A DNA stretch of 64,000 bases from Schistocerca nitens (taxonomy: Eukaryota; Arthropoda; Insecta; Orthoptera; Acrididae). Every line of letters starts with the position of its first letter. Positions within the stretch are counted from its first letter, which is position 1. Under the pieces are notes generated by a model. The model made no database searches. It was not told where the DNA came from and worked only from the letters and a program-made list of their open reading frames with translations. The DNA is taken from assembly GCF_023898315.1 (NCBI RefSeq), contig NC_064615.1, forward strand, positions 1,189,746,759 to 1,189,810,758, in the 5' to 3' direction. Position numbers and translations under genes: made by a program. Of this stretch, positions 22,908 through 34,795 are shown one piece after another.

Positions 22908-23534
22908 TAGAGATTGAAGGAATGTCAGTTTTTTAAGTCATGGCATTAATGCAGACAACACTTTCTCGCCTTTTATTTTTCCTTTCAACTTGAACAGCTT
23001 ACAAGGAGCTCCCACGGTGGTCCATTTGATACTTCAACATGAGAGACTGCGAAAGGGAGCGCTCACCAATTATCTTCAAGCAAGTAAGCTGCAAGGAACT
23101 GACTCACGATAGCTCTCCAGCCACTGCTTCGTGCCACGCAGTTTGTGAGGTAGTCGTCCCATTCATTCCACTCTCAGATCACGATGCAGCTTACAACGCT
23201 CTTGGCTCATTCACTGATTTAGTTCACAGTTCAACCTGATTCCTAATTGACCTAGTGTTCTGAGTTCAAGTGCAGCTGAGTGTCAATTTTGTTAATTATA
23301 ATAACAAGGTGTGTGTATTTCATTTTAAATGTTTTGTATCTTTTTGTGCACGTGTCAATTATAAAATATACTAAATGTACATTTTTTCTTGTTTCAAGCT
23401 TATTTCTACTTAAAAAGTGCAAGTGGAAAACTGGATGAAAAAAAAAAAGGAAAATATCATTTGACTTTATCCATACCGGATGAGAGGTCATGGTTGTGAA
23501 TGTCAATGTTAAAAAATATATCAGCTCAACCACT
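22908..23534. other. unassigned sequence
   Basis: No motif-bearing frame. AT-rich in the right half. It borders the terminal region of a Penelope-like element. Confidence 0.5.
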
Positions 23535-25308
23535 TGTTTATAGCGTAAAACACTAAGATTGATGTGTTTTGGAAGTCAAGCTTCCATCATCAGAATAATA
23601 AAAAGTAAAAGAACCTGTTAAAACTCATTAAAATGGAACATGCACCAGGCACAATAAAATTGATGGTAAAATTAAAACATCGTGGCTACTTCCGTTGTTG
23701 CAGCTGTGTCTTCCAAGGTGCATCACCACATACTCATCAAAATATAAAAAACTCTAAAATGGTGTCGCCTATGGTGTTTAACATCTAACCACATGGCTCT
23801 CTCCTCTATCATCATAAACCACCCGTGTGTCTTCGTTGATACCACACACCACATAGCCAAACACGACACTGAAACGTGAGTGAGCTCTCGCGCAAGTACA
23901 CAAGGAAGTCACAGAGATGTCTTATACAAACAGATAACATATACATGTTCCAAGAACCTCATGAAATGATGGTATCCTGCAAATTGCTAAAATTGTAGTT
24001 ACTAAAAGAAACCTGTGAAATGTTTGAAAAAGTTATTTGTATCACCAGTTAGCTGTTCATTCAGTGTGTTCTGATTATTCACGCTATGTATCGTAATTTC
24101 CAGCTGTTCTAGTAGATCCAGCTTTTTGCCATTGTCCTGTCTATGTAAAATAACAAGATCCTTATCTATTCCCAACATGGGGTGTCCTGTTTCCCAAATA
24201 TGCGTGGCTACAGCTGACTTCTCGAAATTATTAAGCCGGAAAGCATCGCTATGTTCTTTGTAATGTACTTTAAAGGACCCACCAGCTTGGTCTACATAGC
24301 TTGCCTTGCATGTGTTACACTGAAATTTATAGACCCCAGCTCTCTCATATTTATAGCTTTCCTGCTGCAAATTATTTCTTAGTGTAAACCGCAGCGTATT
24401 ATTGGTCTGAAAAGTGGTATCAACTTTGAAAGATTTGAAAATGTTACCCACTTTTTGCGAAATATCACCAAAGTATGGTATTGTGACTCTCATAATATTA
24501 TTTGCGGTATTCTTCCTTGCATTCACGTGCTGTTTCTGTCGTATTAATTTATTGACAACGTTTTGGTGATATCCATTAGCTCTGGCTAGTTGTTTCACGA
24601 TGTACAGCTCAGTAATTCTGACTTCTTCATTCATAGGGACTCTAAAGGCTCTGTCTATCAAAGATCTAAAAGTTGAAAGATTCTGGCTGTTAGGATGGCA
24701 GGAATTATTTTGTATCAACACATCAGTTGTGGTTGGTTTCCTAAATATTTTAAAAAGATGCCTACCATTTTGTTTCCTAATACTTAGGTCGAGAAATTGC
24801 AGTTCACCATTCTTCTCTTCTTCCACAGTGAATTCAATTTTACTGTGTAACTCATTAAATTTGTTTACTATTTCTGCAAATCCTCTTTTTTGTCCATCAA
24901 TAAGACACAGTGTATCATCTACACAGCATTTGTAATATACAACTTTATACATGGGATATTGCAGGTTAACGAGGAGTCTTTTATCCAAATGATTTATAAA
25001 GATGTCTGTTATGGTTCCAGATATACTGGAACCCATAGCCAGTCCATCTTTTTGCATATAAAATTTATTGTTAAAAGAAAAATAATTATATTTCAGAATG
25101 AATTCTAACAGTTCAATGAATTCGACTATTTCTTGCTGAGACAGTGTTTTGTACTTACGCAAATTTTCTTTGATGACCTTAATGGCCTCATTTACCGGCA
25201 CATTCACATAAAGGTTTTTAATGTCTAGAGATACTAGGCAGGCCGTGTCAATGATAGGCTTACCCTTAATTTCATTTATCAAAGCTAATAATTCAGCTAT
25301 TGGATGTA
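23535..25308 (-). mobile_element. Penelope-like element, 5'-truncated
   Basis: Minus-strand element containing the RT/GIY-YIG frame described separately, plus a 3' non-coding part of about 470 bp. That part includes a TCTGATGATGGAAGCTTGAC hairpin-like signature, typical of Penelope-like ends. The 5' side stops abruptly at the 128-bp dispersed repeat, so the N-terminal part of the RT is missing. Confidence 0.85.
24002..25282 (-). pseudogene. Penelope-like RT with GIY-YIG endonuclease
   Basis: An uninterrupted 426-residue frame, about half the usual family length because the N-terminus is missing. Order: LVSLDIKNLYVNVPV (RT motif A), KDGLAMGSSISG (motif B), YYKCCVDDTLCLIDG (motif C; the position before VDD, usually Tyr, is Cys), then ELQFLDLSI and the RKPTTTD block. 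A linker precedes the C-terminal endonuclease region starting AGVYKFQCNTCKASYVDQAG. There the family GIY reads GVY, YIG reads YVD, and the conserved Arg after the second motif is missing. In the family this protein copies RNA into DNA at a nick made by the GIY-YIG domain. Here the RT core is largely preserved and the nuclease looks dead. The next upstream frame continues the homology a few codons before the Met used here. Confidence 0.9.
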
Positions 25309-25436
25309 TCTACTGTGTTCTTTACTGAAGCTTGTCTCAAGGCCGTTTATAAGTGATGGTTGTGCTGTTGTAGGACTGGGGTGAACAATTGTTTGTATTT
25401 CCTTGAATTTAATTTAGTTTTTGGACAGGATACATC
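25309..25436 (+). repeat. 128-bp dispersed repeat, copy 2
   Basis: One mismatch from the block at 6237-6364, same orientation. It lies exactly between the truncated 5' side of the Penelope-like element and the truncated 5' side of the LINE that follows. Confidence 0.9.
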
Positions 25437-27405
25437 AAAAGTATTGAGAACAACCATGAGACAATTCAACAAAAACCAAATCAATGAAATAGAAGCAAAT
25501 TTTAGAAGACATCACACTCAGGAATTTTATAAAGCCTTTAAATCACAACTATTGAAGTTTAAACCTCCTACGTTAGATATAAGAGGACTCGATGGAAAAC
25601 TAAATTTGATTGACAAATCATGTGCTACAGCTTTTCGAAATTACTTTTCATCCCTGCTGAATGCTGAAAATGCAAATGAAAAGCTTGATTTTTATCCTAC
25701 TGTTCCTCCTGCAGATAGTCCCCCTCCCACATTAGATGAAATCATGAAAATAATACAAGGCTTGAAAAATAACAAATCTGGAGGTGAGGATCGCATCTTG
25801 GCTGAAATGTGGAAATACACAGATCATGATACAACAAAACATCTCCATGATATCATAGTGAAGATTTGGGAAACTGAAACTCTACCTCCAGATTGGACCA
25901 TAGCAATTATTCACCCACTTCATGAAAAAGGCGATAAGAGTAATCTGAATAATTACCAAGGATGTACAAGATCTTTTCCAGACTGTTGTTAAACAGAGCT
26001 AAATCAGTCATAGATCAACAACTGGGCGAATATCAAGCTGGTTTCAGGACATCAAGGTCTTGTGCACAGCAGATCCATAACTTGAAATCTGTTATATCAT
26101 ACGCCAAATCTAGATCAAAAATGTTTGTTGTGGCCTTTGTCAACTTTCAAAAAGCATATGACTGAATTGATCAAGAAACAATAAAGAACACCCTTGCCAA
26201 ATTTGGTCTAGATAGGGAAACAACCAATCTGATAAGCGCCACTTTAAATAACACAGTGTCAAAGGTCAAGTTCAGAGACGAACTATCAGAACCATTTGAA
26301 ATCTGTACAGGGGTGAGAGAAGGTGACCTGCTCTCTCCATTGCTTTTCAATTGTGTCCTGGAAAAGATAGCCAGAGAGTGGAAAAAAACCATATCACCAG
26401 GTTATCGGATTCAAATTGGACACAAAAGAAATGGCCTCAGTGGAAACTGTTTGGCTTTTGCTGATCATCTGGCACTCATTGCAATAAGGTTCAAGTGTCC
26501 AGCCTACAATCAATTCCTCTAAGATTTGCCTAAAAATGGCATTTAACAAAACTGAATTCATCACAAACATCAAACACGATCCTCCTTATATTGAAATACA
26601 ACAGGAGAAAATCAAGCAGTCGAAGAAATTTAAATATCTTAGAGAAATAATTACACCTGATGGTTCAGAAAATACTGCTGTAGAAAGTAGGTGTTCTAAA
26701 CTAGAAGGTGCTTTTCATCTGTGTAAAGACTTATACAAAAGCAAAAGCCTATCTTCAAACCTAAAACTTTGTCATTATAACACTGTAATTAGCCCATCAG
26801 CTTTGTATGCATCAGAATGTTTAAACATGATAAAGAAAGGACCACTACAAAAACTTGAAATAAAAGACAGGATAATTTTGAGGAAAATCCTTGGCCGTAT
26901 CAAAGAAAATGGAGAATTCCACTGAAGACACAACTGTGAATTAGACAGAAGACATTGTTATCAGCATGAGGAAGCAGAGAATGATGTTTTTTGGTCATCT
27001 GGAAAGAATGAACCCGCAAAGTCTTACTCATCACATACATTCATCAATTTCAAAAACAAAATCATATTCAAAATGAGAAAGCCAAGTTAAAAAGGATTTA
27101 CAGGAAGCTGAAATTTCATTTGATGACATTCAATATCGAGAAGTTTTCAGAGAAAAAGTCAAAATTACTAAAAACCTTATTTCGCTTACTACGCCATTTC
27201 CTTGTCCTGCCTGCAAATGGTCAAAACAGAGAAAAGAAGCACAGCCAGTGAAAATGAAAATCTACTGGCAAAAGAGGAAAACACAATCAGGGAAGAGATA
27301 AGAATCTTCGAGATCCATAGCAGGCCAAAATGATAGCAAAAATATGTTTCTCAAGTGTCACAAACACCTGTAATTTACAACTGAAAAAAAAAGAAATAAA
27401 TAAAG
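25437..27405 (+). mobile_element. LINE with RT domain, 5'-truncated
   Basis: Plus-strand LINE fragment with RT in three frames and a degenerate A-rich end (AAATAAATAAA) near 27405. The endonuclease is absent. The region after the RT, about 26930-27330, has a GHLERMNPQSLTHHI-like block as in the C-terminus of related LINEs. A similar but more decayed copy lies at 49568-51440. Confidence 0.8.
25454..26925 (+). pseudogene. LINE reverse transcriptase, frameshifted
   Basis: The first frame ends PDWTIAIIHPLHEKGDKSNLN then a shift at about 25965. The next has MYKIFSRLLLNRAKSVIDQQ, GEYQAGFRTSRSCAQQI and VVAFVNFQKAYD, followed by a stop. The third has EICTGVREGDLLSPLLFN (motif B) and GNCLAFADHLALIAI (motif C). 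The fourth continues FKYLREIITPDGSENTAVES to RKILGRIKENG. Motif A carries Asn where Asp is expected and motif C reads FADH in place of FADD, so two of three catalytic Asp residues are altered. Confidence 0.85.
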
Positions 27406-27659
27406 TCCCACATTTCCCAAATACTAGTCAGAGTTATTGGATCAGTAATGAGTACTCAAGTCTAGTTATTAAAGAATTGCTCAGCTGAAGGGTGTGCTTT
27501 TTCTTTTTTTTAAAAAAGGACTGTTGGTGTGAAAAAGGTATATGGAAACCTATGAAATAAAGGTATAATGTTAAAATGTGAATTTTTGTTATGTATGATA
27601 TTAATGTACAAGATTACTATGTACAAACTATCACATGTTCGACCTGAGGGGGGAGGATA

Positions 27660-28398
27660 TGTAGTGCTTCGAGAATTTCCACGTAAATTCTAGAATCACT
27701 CAGACTTCTACCGTCTCGAACACACGATACTTTAAATATAAGTGTGAGAGAGCCTACTTATGTGAGTCGCCTGTCTGTGTGTGCAGGTTTGAAGTGTGTA
27801 ATAAGAAGCCCGTAGACATGGCAGTCGAATGTCACCAACAAGTGTTTGCCGGTCACGCCATGAGCCGTAGTGAAAGAACAAGAAGTATTTATGTATTCTG
27901 TGCTGTTTTATAACTTTGACTATTGTAGTGGAAAAAAAGAACAGTTGAAATATTGTTAATTATTGTTTTTTTGGACATAGAGAGGATAAGACGTGTGTTC
28001 AGATTCAGACTGAGAATGGACTTGGGTTGTAAGCCAACCTTTTCTTATGTGTAAATGAACTCTGTTTTTAAGCTATGGATACGCGAAGAGACTTACTTGA
28101 TAGTGTTTGTTTATGTAGAGAATGAGTTTTGTAAAAGTTTGATGTTCAAATATACGTCATAAAGTGAAGTAAAACAAACTGTGTATGTCTGCTTATTGTT
28201 ATAAGTAGAAAGAGTCATGAGAAATTCCTGTTCCTAGCAGATATACAGCGGAGAAGAAGATAAAAGGAGCTTGCAACAGCAAGCTAACCAGCAAGGAAAG
28301 TCAGCTGACCATCTCAAGTAAGTTGTATCGTTAAAGAAGTGGGATTTTGCACACATACTTCGTCACTTTAAGTCACCCAAAGTGTTAGAACCTTCACA
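27660..28398 (+). mobile_element. candidate LTR of a copia-type element
   Basis: A purine tract GAGGGGGGAGGA directly precedes TGTAGTGCTTCGAG, as a polypurine tract precedes a 3' LTR. A TATA-like TTTAAATATAAG lies about 80 bases inside. A CTTCACA near 28398 gives a TG...CA unit of about 739 bp. No second LTR and no integrase or RT reading was found to the left, so this would be a solo or truncated end. The right boundary is a guess. Confidence 0.4.
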
Positions 28399-28442
28399 GT
28401 CTTGAATGTTATTGAATTTAGCATATGTTAAAATTCAGAAGT

Positions 28443-28835
28443 AATAAACATGTATTTTTTTCTTTTCTCCAAAGGAATTCCTGCCTCAAGATAGCGGCCT
28501 CCAAAGATGACACTGCGAACACCATTCTGAAGATGTGAATTTCAGAAATTTTTTTAAAATGCTGTGTTTCTGTAACTGTTCGAGATATTTTGTTAGAGCT
28601 TTTCTTATTTGAAAGATAATTGATTTATGATTACAGTGGTATCCTCCGATTGGACATATCTGCTAAAGTTCTGTTACTGCTGCCTTTTGAACATTTTATA
28701 AAATTATGGAAAAATGGCAATCCAGAAAAGTTAGATTTTTTCCCCTTGATTATTACCATGTATTACTATATTCTCTGTAAAGGAGAGCTTCCATTTTCAA
28801 GTTGCACAGGTTTCATTTGAAAAAAAAAAAACATT
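28443..28835 (+). repeat. left terminal inverted repeat of the 3.7-kb transposon
   Basis: It pairs with 31740-32146. Shared blocks include GATGACACTGC, TTTGAAAGATAA, GGAGAGCTTCCATTTT and several more in the same spacing. The outermost bases resemble ATAAACATGTATTTTTTTC against the complement of the right end. Confidence 0.85.
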
Positions 28836-29304
28836 TTTTTTTTACTTTCAAGGATAATGTATGTCTTCACTGAAGTTGTTTCTTACTAATTTCTTTGTTA
28901 CAATGTTTATTTCTATTGTCTTTGTTACAGTTATTTCTTATCACTTTCTTTGTTGCAGTTATTTCTTTTCATTTTCATTGTTGCAGATATTTCTTACTCT
29001 TTCCTGTAGTTTCTTTGTGGTTGTTCATTGCAGGTTTCTGTATTGTAGTTGTTCAGTGCTAATTTGTTTACTGAAGAAGCTTCTAAGAAATCTGAGATCA
29101 TCCAGTGAGTTCTGTGTTTTCATGAGGAATCTGCCAGTTGACACAGTTGCAGTGTGTTTTGTGAAAAGAACTGTTTGCAATGTCTTCTGACTGGGGCAAC
29201 AGGAGAGTGAAGTGTGCTGACTATTTGCATACCCATAAAAGGGTGATAAATAAGACAAATAAACAAAAATAGACTTTGTTCAGGTTGGCAACAAGTGTTC
29301 TTAT

Positions 29305-31481
29305 TTGAAGGTTCTGTTTCAAAGTGAAGTTGTTTCCATTGACAACTTTTTGTGCTCTAAATGTTTTGACAGAATAACAACAATGATAGTATCTGAACAA
29401 GGTGAAGTCTCCCATGGTGCAGACGATGCAGATTTTGCATCAATAGAGGAAGAATTAAATACCCTGAATCAGTCAAGTACAGAGGTAAGTGTTAGTCCTG
29501 TTAAGAAACCATTATCAGTGAAGTCGAGTCATAAGCTCTATGCATCAAGAAAGCGCAGAGAAATTACTAAGGCTATGGATGAATACACTACAGCAAAACT
29601 GACCACACTCTACGAACTAGAAATTTCATCTTCAGAAGAAAATTAACCAAAGCACTCTTGCACCTCTTGCCAGGAATTTTTCACAAATATCAATTCAGCT
29701 GTTGAATATTATGCATCCTACAGTGAAAAGGTGCAAGTTTTAAGTATTATTCCAGAGACATTTTCAGAGAAAACAATTTTGAACCATGTTCAATCAGTAT
29801 CAAAGTACATGGTAGACAAATCAAGAAATGTGAGGTCTGTAAAAGGAGTCTTTGGAAGACCAGATCCCTCTTATGGTCATCCCATAGAAGCAGCTCAAGT
29901 TCAAATAGTGCAGTAATTTTATCTGGAAGATAAATGGGACTGTTCTCGCCAGAGTACCAACAAAAAAGACACTATAACTGTAACAGTTGAAGGTAAAAAA
30001 TTTGTGAAAGTGAAGACCTACATGGCTCGCAGTATTAAAGAAACTTTTGCAATTTACAAGACCAACTATACAATTTCATATATTGGAAGATCAAAATTCC
30101 ATGCACTATGACCTGTCTGTTTATGTGTGTCCTGCCTGTCTGTTTATGTGTGTCCTGCATGAATGTTGAACTTTGTGTGGTAACTTTGAAGAACTTACTA
30201 GACCACGTGACGTATGACATCTTGGTTGGGCGAGTGAAGTCTGTGATGTAAACTGAGAGACTTCTTTGTTTGAAGTATGTGGTGACTGCCTGGAAAGGGA
30301 GGACTGTCTCTACAGACACTTGGCCTGGAAGACGTAGCAGATAACTCTGCAGAAATTACATATGTAATATGAGAGGAAAATAAACTAATCAAGAAAACTG
30401 TTGCCTTGGACAGTTTCACTGATGAACGTGGTAAATGGTCAGTGAAAGCAGTAACACACCAGCATCTGAAGAAATTGCAACAACAACATATTGCAGAAGT
30501 GAAAGGGTGTGCACAGGCTGAAGAACTATGTTTTTAATGCTTCACTGTGATTTTGCTGAGAGCTGGTCTGTAATTCTCCCACAAGAAGTACAAGGGTATC
30601 ATTGGAGTAATGACCAGTTTCAATTTTTACAGAAGTGACATTTTCAAAACAAGACCATAAGTGTTGCAGTTATAAGCGATGACACAGGACATGACTCAGC
30701 ACATGCTTTGCTAGCAATGCACAAAATTCTTCCACTGCAAACAGGGGCAGAGAAGATCATCATTATTTCTGACGGTGCTCCTAGCCATTTTAAAAATTGT
30801 TACAAGTTGTTTGAATTGAGTAAGTCGCTTGTGCCAACTGACTGGGTATACAGTGCTACTGGTCACAGGAAGGGGCCATGTGATGGTGTAGGAGACCTGC
30901 TGAAGCATCATGTTGCAAAACATAATATTTCCAGACCAAATACGGCTGCAATTCAGAACGCTGAGGATTTTATGAGAGTCGTGAAATCTTACACATCCAC
31001 AGCTCTCATTCTTTTGTCCAAAGAGGAAATCGAAGAATTCCGTGAGCAGAGAAAAGAAGAATGGTCCAAACAACCTACTTATGTGAAGGGAATTCAGAAG
31101 ACACATTGTTGGACACAAAGTTATGGGTGAACTCATATTGCACACACTTTAAAAAGCAACAAAGAAGAAATTTCGTTTGTTTGGCCAACACCGCAGAAAC
31201 AGCAAAACAACATACAGATTCTCAACGTGAGAAGGGGGATGTTTGTCGCATGTATGTATGACTGTGACTGGTGGATTGCAGAGATTATAGACACCAATTA
31301 TGAGTTAAACGAAATTGAAGTGAGCCTTATGCTACCACATGGACCAGCTGCTGGATATAGGTTTCCAGCTGAAGGACAGCAACAATGCCTTCTGTGCTCA
31401 CAATGTTTTGTAGAGTGTAAGTGCTCCAATCCCTATTGGTTTAACAGGAAGGCATCACTCTATATCAAAGGAAGATACTGA
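29305..31481 (+). pseudogene. DDE-like transposase of the 3.7-kb transposon
   Basis: Readable blocks in order: a 113-codon N-terminal frame with SRKRREITKAMDEYTTAKLT; a frame with SIIPETFSEKTILNHVQSVS and VKGVFGRPDPSYGH; and VKTYMARSIKETFAIYK with IGRSKF. Then near 30540 comes CDFAESWSVILPQEVQGYHW (probable first catalytic Asp). VAVISDDTGHDSAHALLAM follows, then a 140-codon frame with KIIIISDGAPSHFKNCYKL (second Asp) and SATGHRKGPCDGVGDLLKH. The C-terminal frame has YDCDWWIAEIIDTNYELNEI and several Cys. Stops and frameshifts separate the blocks. Which residue is the third acidic one is not clear. A spliced gene is possible in principle but several breaks fall inside conserved blocks. Confidence 0.7.
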
Positions 31482-31739
31482 AGCAGTGGAACACTTTTTA
31501 GTTCATTGACTGGCTAATTTCAGTACAAAACAGAGAGCACAGAAGTTGTATAAATTGAAACCTTTAAGTTTTTCGACCTTTCACATACATTTTGGAACCA
31601 TTTAAAATGCTTGAAAAATGAGTCTCTTACTCATCTTTCAAATCTAAAATTATGTTAACAAGATTGGGTTTTGATTTTTATGAGCCTGTTATGTAATAAT
31701 GCGGTAATAAAACAGGTTCTATGTAGGCCTATAGCAAAA

Positions 31740-32146
31740 ATTTCAATTGTTTACAAAATCTGTTCAAGCTAAAAATGGAAGCTCTCCTTTTCAGGGAATG
31801 TAGAACTATATGGTACTAATCAACAGAAAAAAGTCAAAATTTTAGGGATTGACATATTTTGAGGGGGGGGGGGGGGGGGGAATTATAAAAAAGGTCAGAA
31901 CGCTATAGTAAAACAACTTTGACAGATAAGTCAAAATGGAGGATTTCTATGTAATCATAAGGCAGTTATCTTTCAAATAAAAAAAACAACAAAAATCTAG
32001 AACTGTTCCAGAGATACAACATTTTAAAATTTTTTCCTAAATTCACACCTTCAAAATAGTACGTGCAGTGTCATCTCCAGAGGGCTGTACCTCGGAGGAG
32101 AAATTTTCTTGGAGAAAACAAAAAAGTATGTATTGTTTTTAATTTT
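31740..32146 (-). repeat. right terminal inverted repeat of the 3.7-kb transposon
   Basis: Inverted copy of the left repeat with about 80 percent identity by eye. It contains an 18-G run at 31863-31880 that the left copy lacks; the left copy has no expansion at the equivalent place. Confidence 0.85.
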
Positions 32147-33536
32147 TACTGAAGATGAAAAGTAGAACTGTTCATAAATATTAAAATTATTATTAAAATG
32201 TTTTTATTATTATTAGAATATTAAAATTATTAATATCCTTTCCAAAATTGTTTAAAATAAGGTAAACATATTTTTTTGTTTTAGTAAGTGAATGGTCAGT
32301 CATAAAAAAAGTTAGTGTTCATATCAGCAGGAGGCCAACTGCATTACACTTGCAGCACAACGTCTTTCCCATGTGAGTTGCTTACCCTTGGCCTGAAGGC
32401 AATGCTCCTCTAGAAATGATTTTCAAATACCACAAAGGCACCAAGAGTTGTGGACGTGGTAGTGTGTACAAACAGTTTGTCGATACACAGTATGTTATGT
32501 GGCGGCATTGCTATTGAGGAAACAAGTACCATCCGCATGTCGTTTGATTGCAAACTTCCTTTTGCCTGCAAGTACTTAAGACAAAAGGGGAATTCAGTTG
32601 TTCACTCAGTTCTGGGCCAGGAACTGGCAATTGAAAACTTGCTTCGACTGGCCCATATGCTCCACTCTACACTGCAACAATGCTTCACATTACACTTCAT
32701 GGTGTGTCTGCTGTTGATGTTGCTCTACAACCACTTGGGATGACTTCTAGAATTGGTATTATACCAATAAACTTGCCATATGTTATTCACAAATTATCAT
32801 GAATGATCTTTCACTTTTTATTAGAAGTAGCCTAACTTGATTGTGAATGTGTGCCATGAATAAAGTGTTCTTTGCTTCAACCTGAAAATCAACATTTACT
32901 GTGGCATGCATCACCAAGAACAGAATATAACAGCTAATTCATTCCGGTGAGTGAGTGAGCAGCTCTGATCATATCTCTGAAAAGCGTGGTAATGTACAGC
33001 TCTAGTGTGCAGAATGTGATTTTTTAAAGGGTAGGTGACTCTCCGTCCAGTCTACATAAAGATAACTGGAGAAGATCCCAAAATGTTAATATGAAATCCC
33101 AAGAAATGTCCTCATGGATGAGGCTATTAAAATCATAGTGACCTACTGCTGAACCATTTACAACAAAGTGAGAATTCCTAAAAAGTAGTGTTGCTCACAT
33201 AATACTGGGTACAAAAATTTAGCTACAACTGAAATCGATACTGTGTGATTTTTGGCATAGGTCTAAGTGAATATCAAAACAATAGGTTAATGACAGAGGT
33301 TGGGGGATATAAACTTGTTTGGACAAGGCACAGAATCAGTACAAACTTATAATTAGATCTGTATATCTACCACAATATGTAACTGACAATTGAAGAGTGA
33401 CGGTTTTCCAAGTAGGTGATGTGACAAGATGCCCCACAAATAATACTATGGGAACGGGATCGGTAATCACAATATAGATAACTTAATTCCCATATATGTC
33501 ACAGCTCATATATATTTACACTTGATATTGCATCCA
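32147..33536. other. unassigned sequence
   Basis: It starts with an AT-rich low-complexity stretch (ATTATTATTAAAATG-like). A 97-codon open frame at 32450-32743 has no motif I recognise. No repeat ends or splice-flanked exon were found. Confidence 0.45.
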
Positions 33537-33653
33537 TACAGAATGAAGTATAACAAAGAACTGACTAAAGTAAAGTTAAGATGGAGGCTCGACAGAGCAT
33601 TTAGAGTCCACAGATATTAAATTTCATGATCAGTATGAACTACTGATGCCACA
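33537..33653 (-). repeat. 117-bp direct repeat, left copy (candidate 3' LTR)
   Basis: About 89 percent identical to 36572-36688. Nearly all differences are C/T or G/A transitions, with this copy richer in A and T. Read on the minus strand it starts TGTGGCATCAG and ends CATTCTGTA. Confidence 0.7.
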
Positions 33654-34479
33654 TGGGCACATAAGATCGGTTAATGTCCTGGTGTCTAGTCTCTCGACAA
33701 GTAGGGCACGACGAGGCATAGGCCGTCAGCGCGAGTGGGGAAAGGTAGCACGAAAGTGACAAGTCTCTTACAGGAGCACGGCGTGCACTTGTGTGGAGGG
33801 GGTGGGTGCACGCACAGCACCGAGCAAAGGGGAACGGTTGGTGACTGTCCGCCGTTAACCTTGCACTGGACAACCGGCACGGGCGAGAGCAGCGCTGGCG
33901 TTGCACGTGGGGCCACAATGGCTGCTGGGTCATGTGGCCGGTGAGTGAGAGAGGGGGAATGTTTATCAACATGCGCAGTAGCTGTCTGAGAGGTGGGTGT
34001 GGTTGCAACGCACATGTGACTGTCATTAGTAGCACTGTTTGAAACACACGGCACTGGATGAGGCAAGTGCGACGGGGGAGGGGGGGGGGGAGGGGGTTTG
34101 GAACGTCACATGCAAGTAAAGTTTGTGGACAAACCTGGTGAGACTTTGAGCTAGGCTCAGCCGAGCAAATCTTGTTTAGGTGGCGGTGTCGTGGACTGCA
34201 GTTGCAGAAGTGAGGTACAAGCTGTGGCGAGCTCGCTGTAAGAGGATGCGATGCGTTGTTTCAGCTTCTCATTGTCCTGGCGGAGTTGTGTCGTCGAGTC
34301 GTATTCTGACAGTAGGTTGGTAACGCAGGTCACAATGTTGCCTGCGAGGGCGCAGCACTCACGTTGATATCGTATGTTGTGGTGGAAACAGAGCGTTGGA
34401 CATAGGCGTGGGTGCACATTATGTGAGTGTTCGTAGGATGGTGGAGCCTGAACCCTGTATGACGTTCAGAGATAGTTCG

Positions 34480-34795
34480 TAATGAGAGAAAAACCCATAC
34501 CGAGGATCGATTCTTTGATGTTGGCAATGCAGAACGTCCACGGAAAATGTACAGGAGATGCGGTTACCATAACCTATACTGAGCCTGAGGTAGGTAACAT
34601 CAATGCGTTCACAGCTAAGTGACTTCCTCTGTGAAGAAGGGGTGGTGCCATCGAAGTAGATATGATCAACACATCGACACCAATGATGACCAGAAAAGCT
34701 AGACCTGACGCAATGTCAGTCACATAGAGACAACCACTCGGCTGGGCGGACGAGAGAACACAGTGTAATGTAAGAGGAAGCCTGTTAGGTTCCAC
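34480..34795 (-). pseudogene. retroelement protease (minus)
   Basis: A minus frame reads LYVTDIASGLAFLVIIGVDV. The position is that of the aspartic protease, but the catalytic D-T/S-G reads I-I-G, so it cannot be active. A later frame near 34510 has IKESILGMGFSL, matching the ILG-DFL segment near the protease C-terminus. Confidence 0.65.

Larger units (their letters stand above)
28443..32146 (+). mobile_element. DNA transposon with ~390-bp terminal inverted repeats
   Basis: The two ends are inverted copies of about 390 bp. Between them, plus-strand frames encode a DDE-like transposase broken by stops and frameshifts. The element is about 3.7 kb. It is not Tc1/mariner: the protein motifs and long terminal repeats differ. 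I believe related proteins occur in many invertebrate genomes as unclassified transposases, but I am unsure of the superfamily name. Confidence 0.8.

Noticed and set aside
24600-25108. Plus-strand frames opposite the Penelope-like RT
   Set aside because: Antisense of a conserved coding frame; no motif of their own.
32450-32743. 97-codon frame as a gene
   Set aside because: No recognisable motif, no flanking signals, and composition like the surrounding intron.
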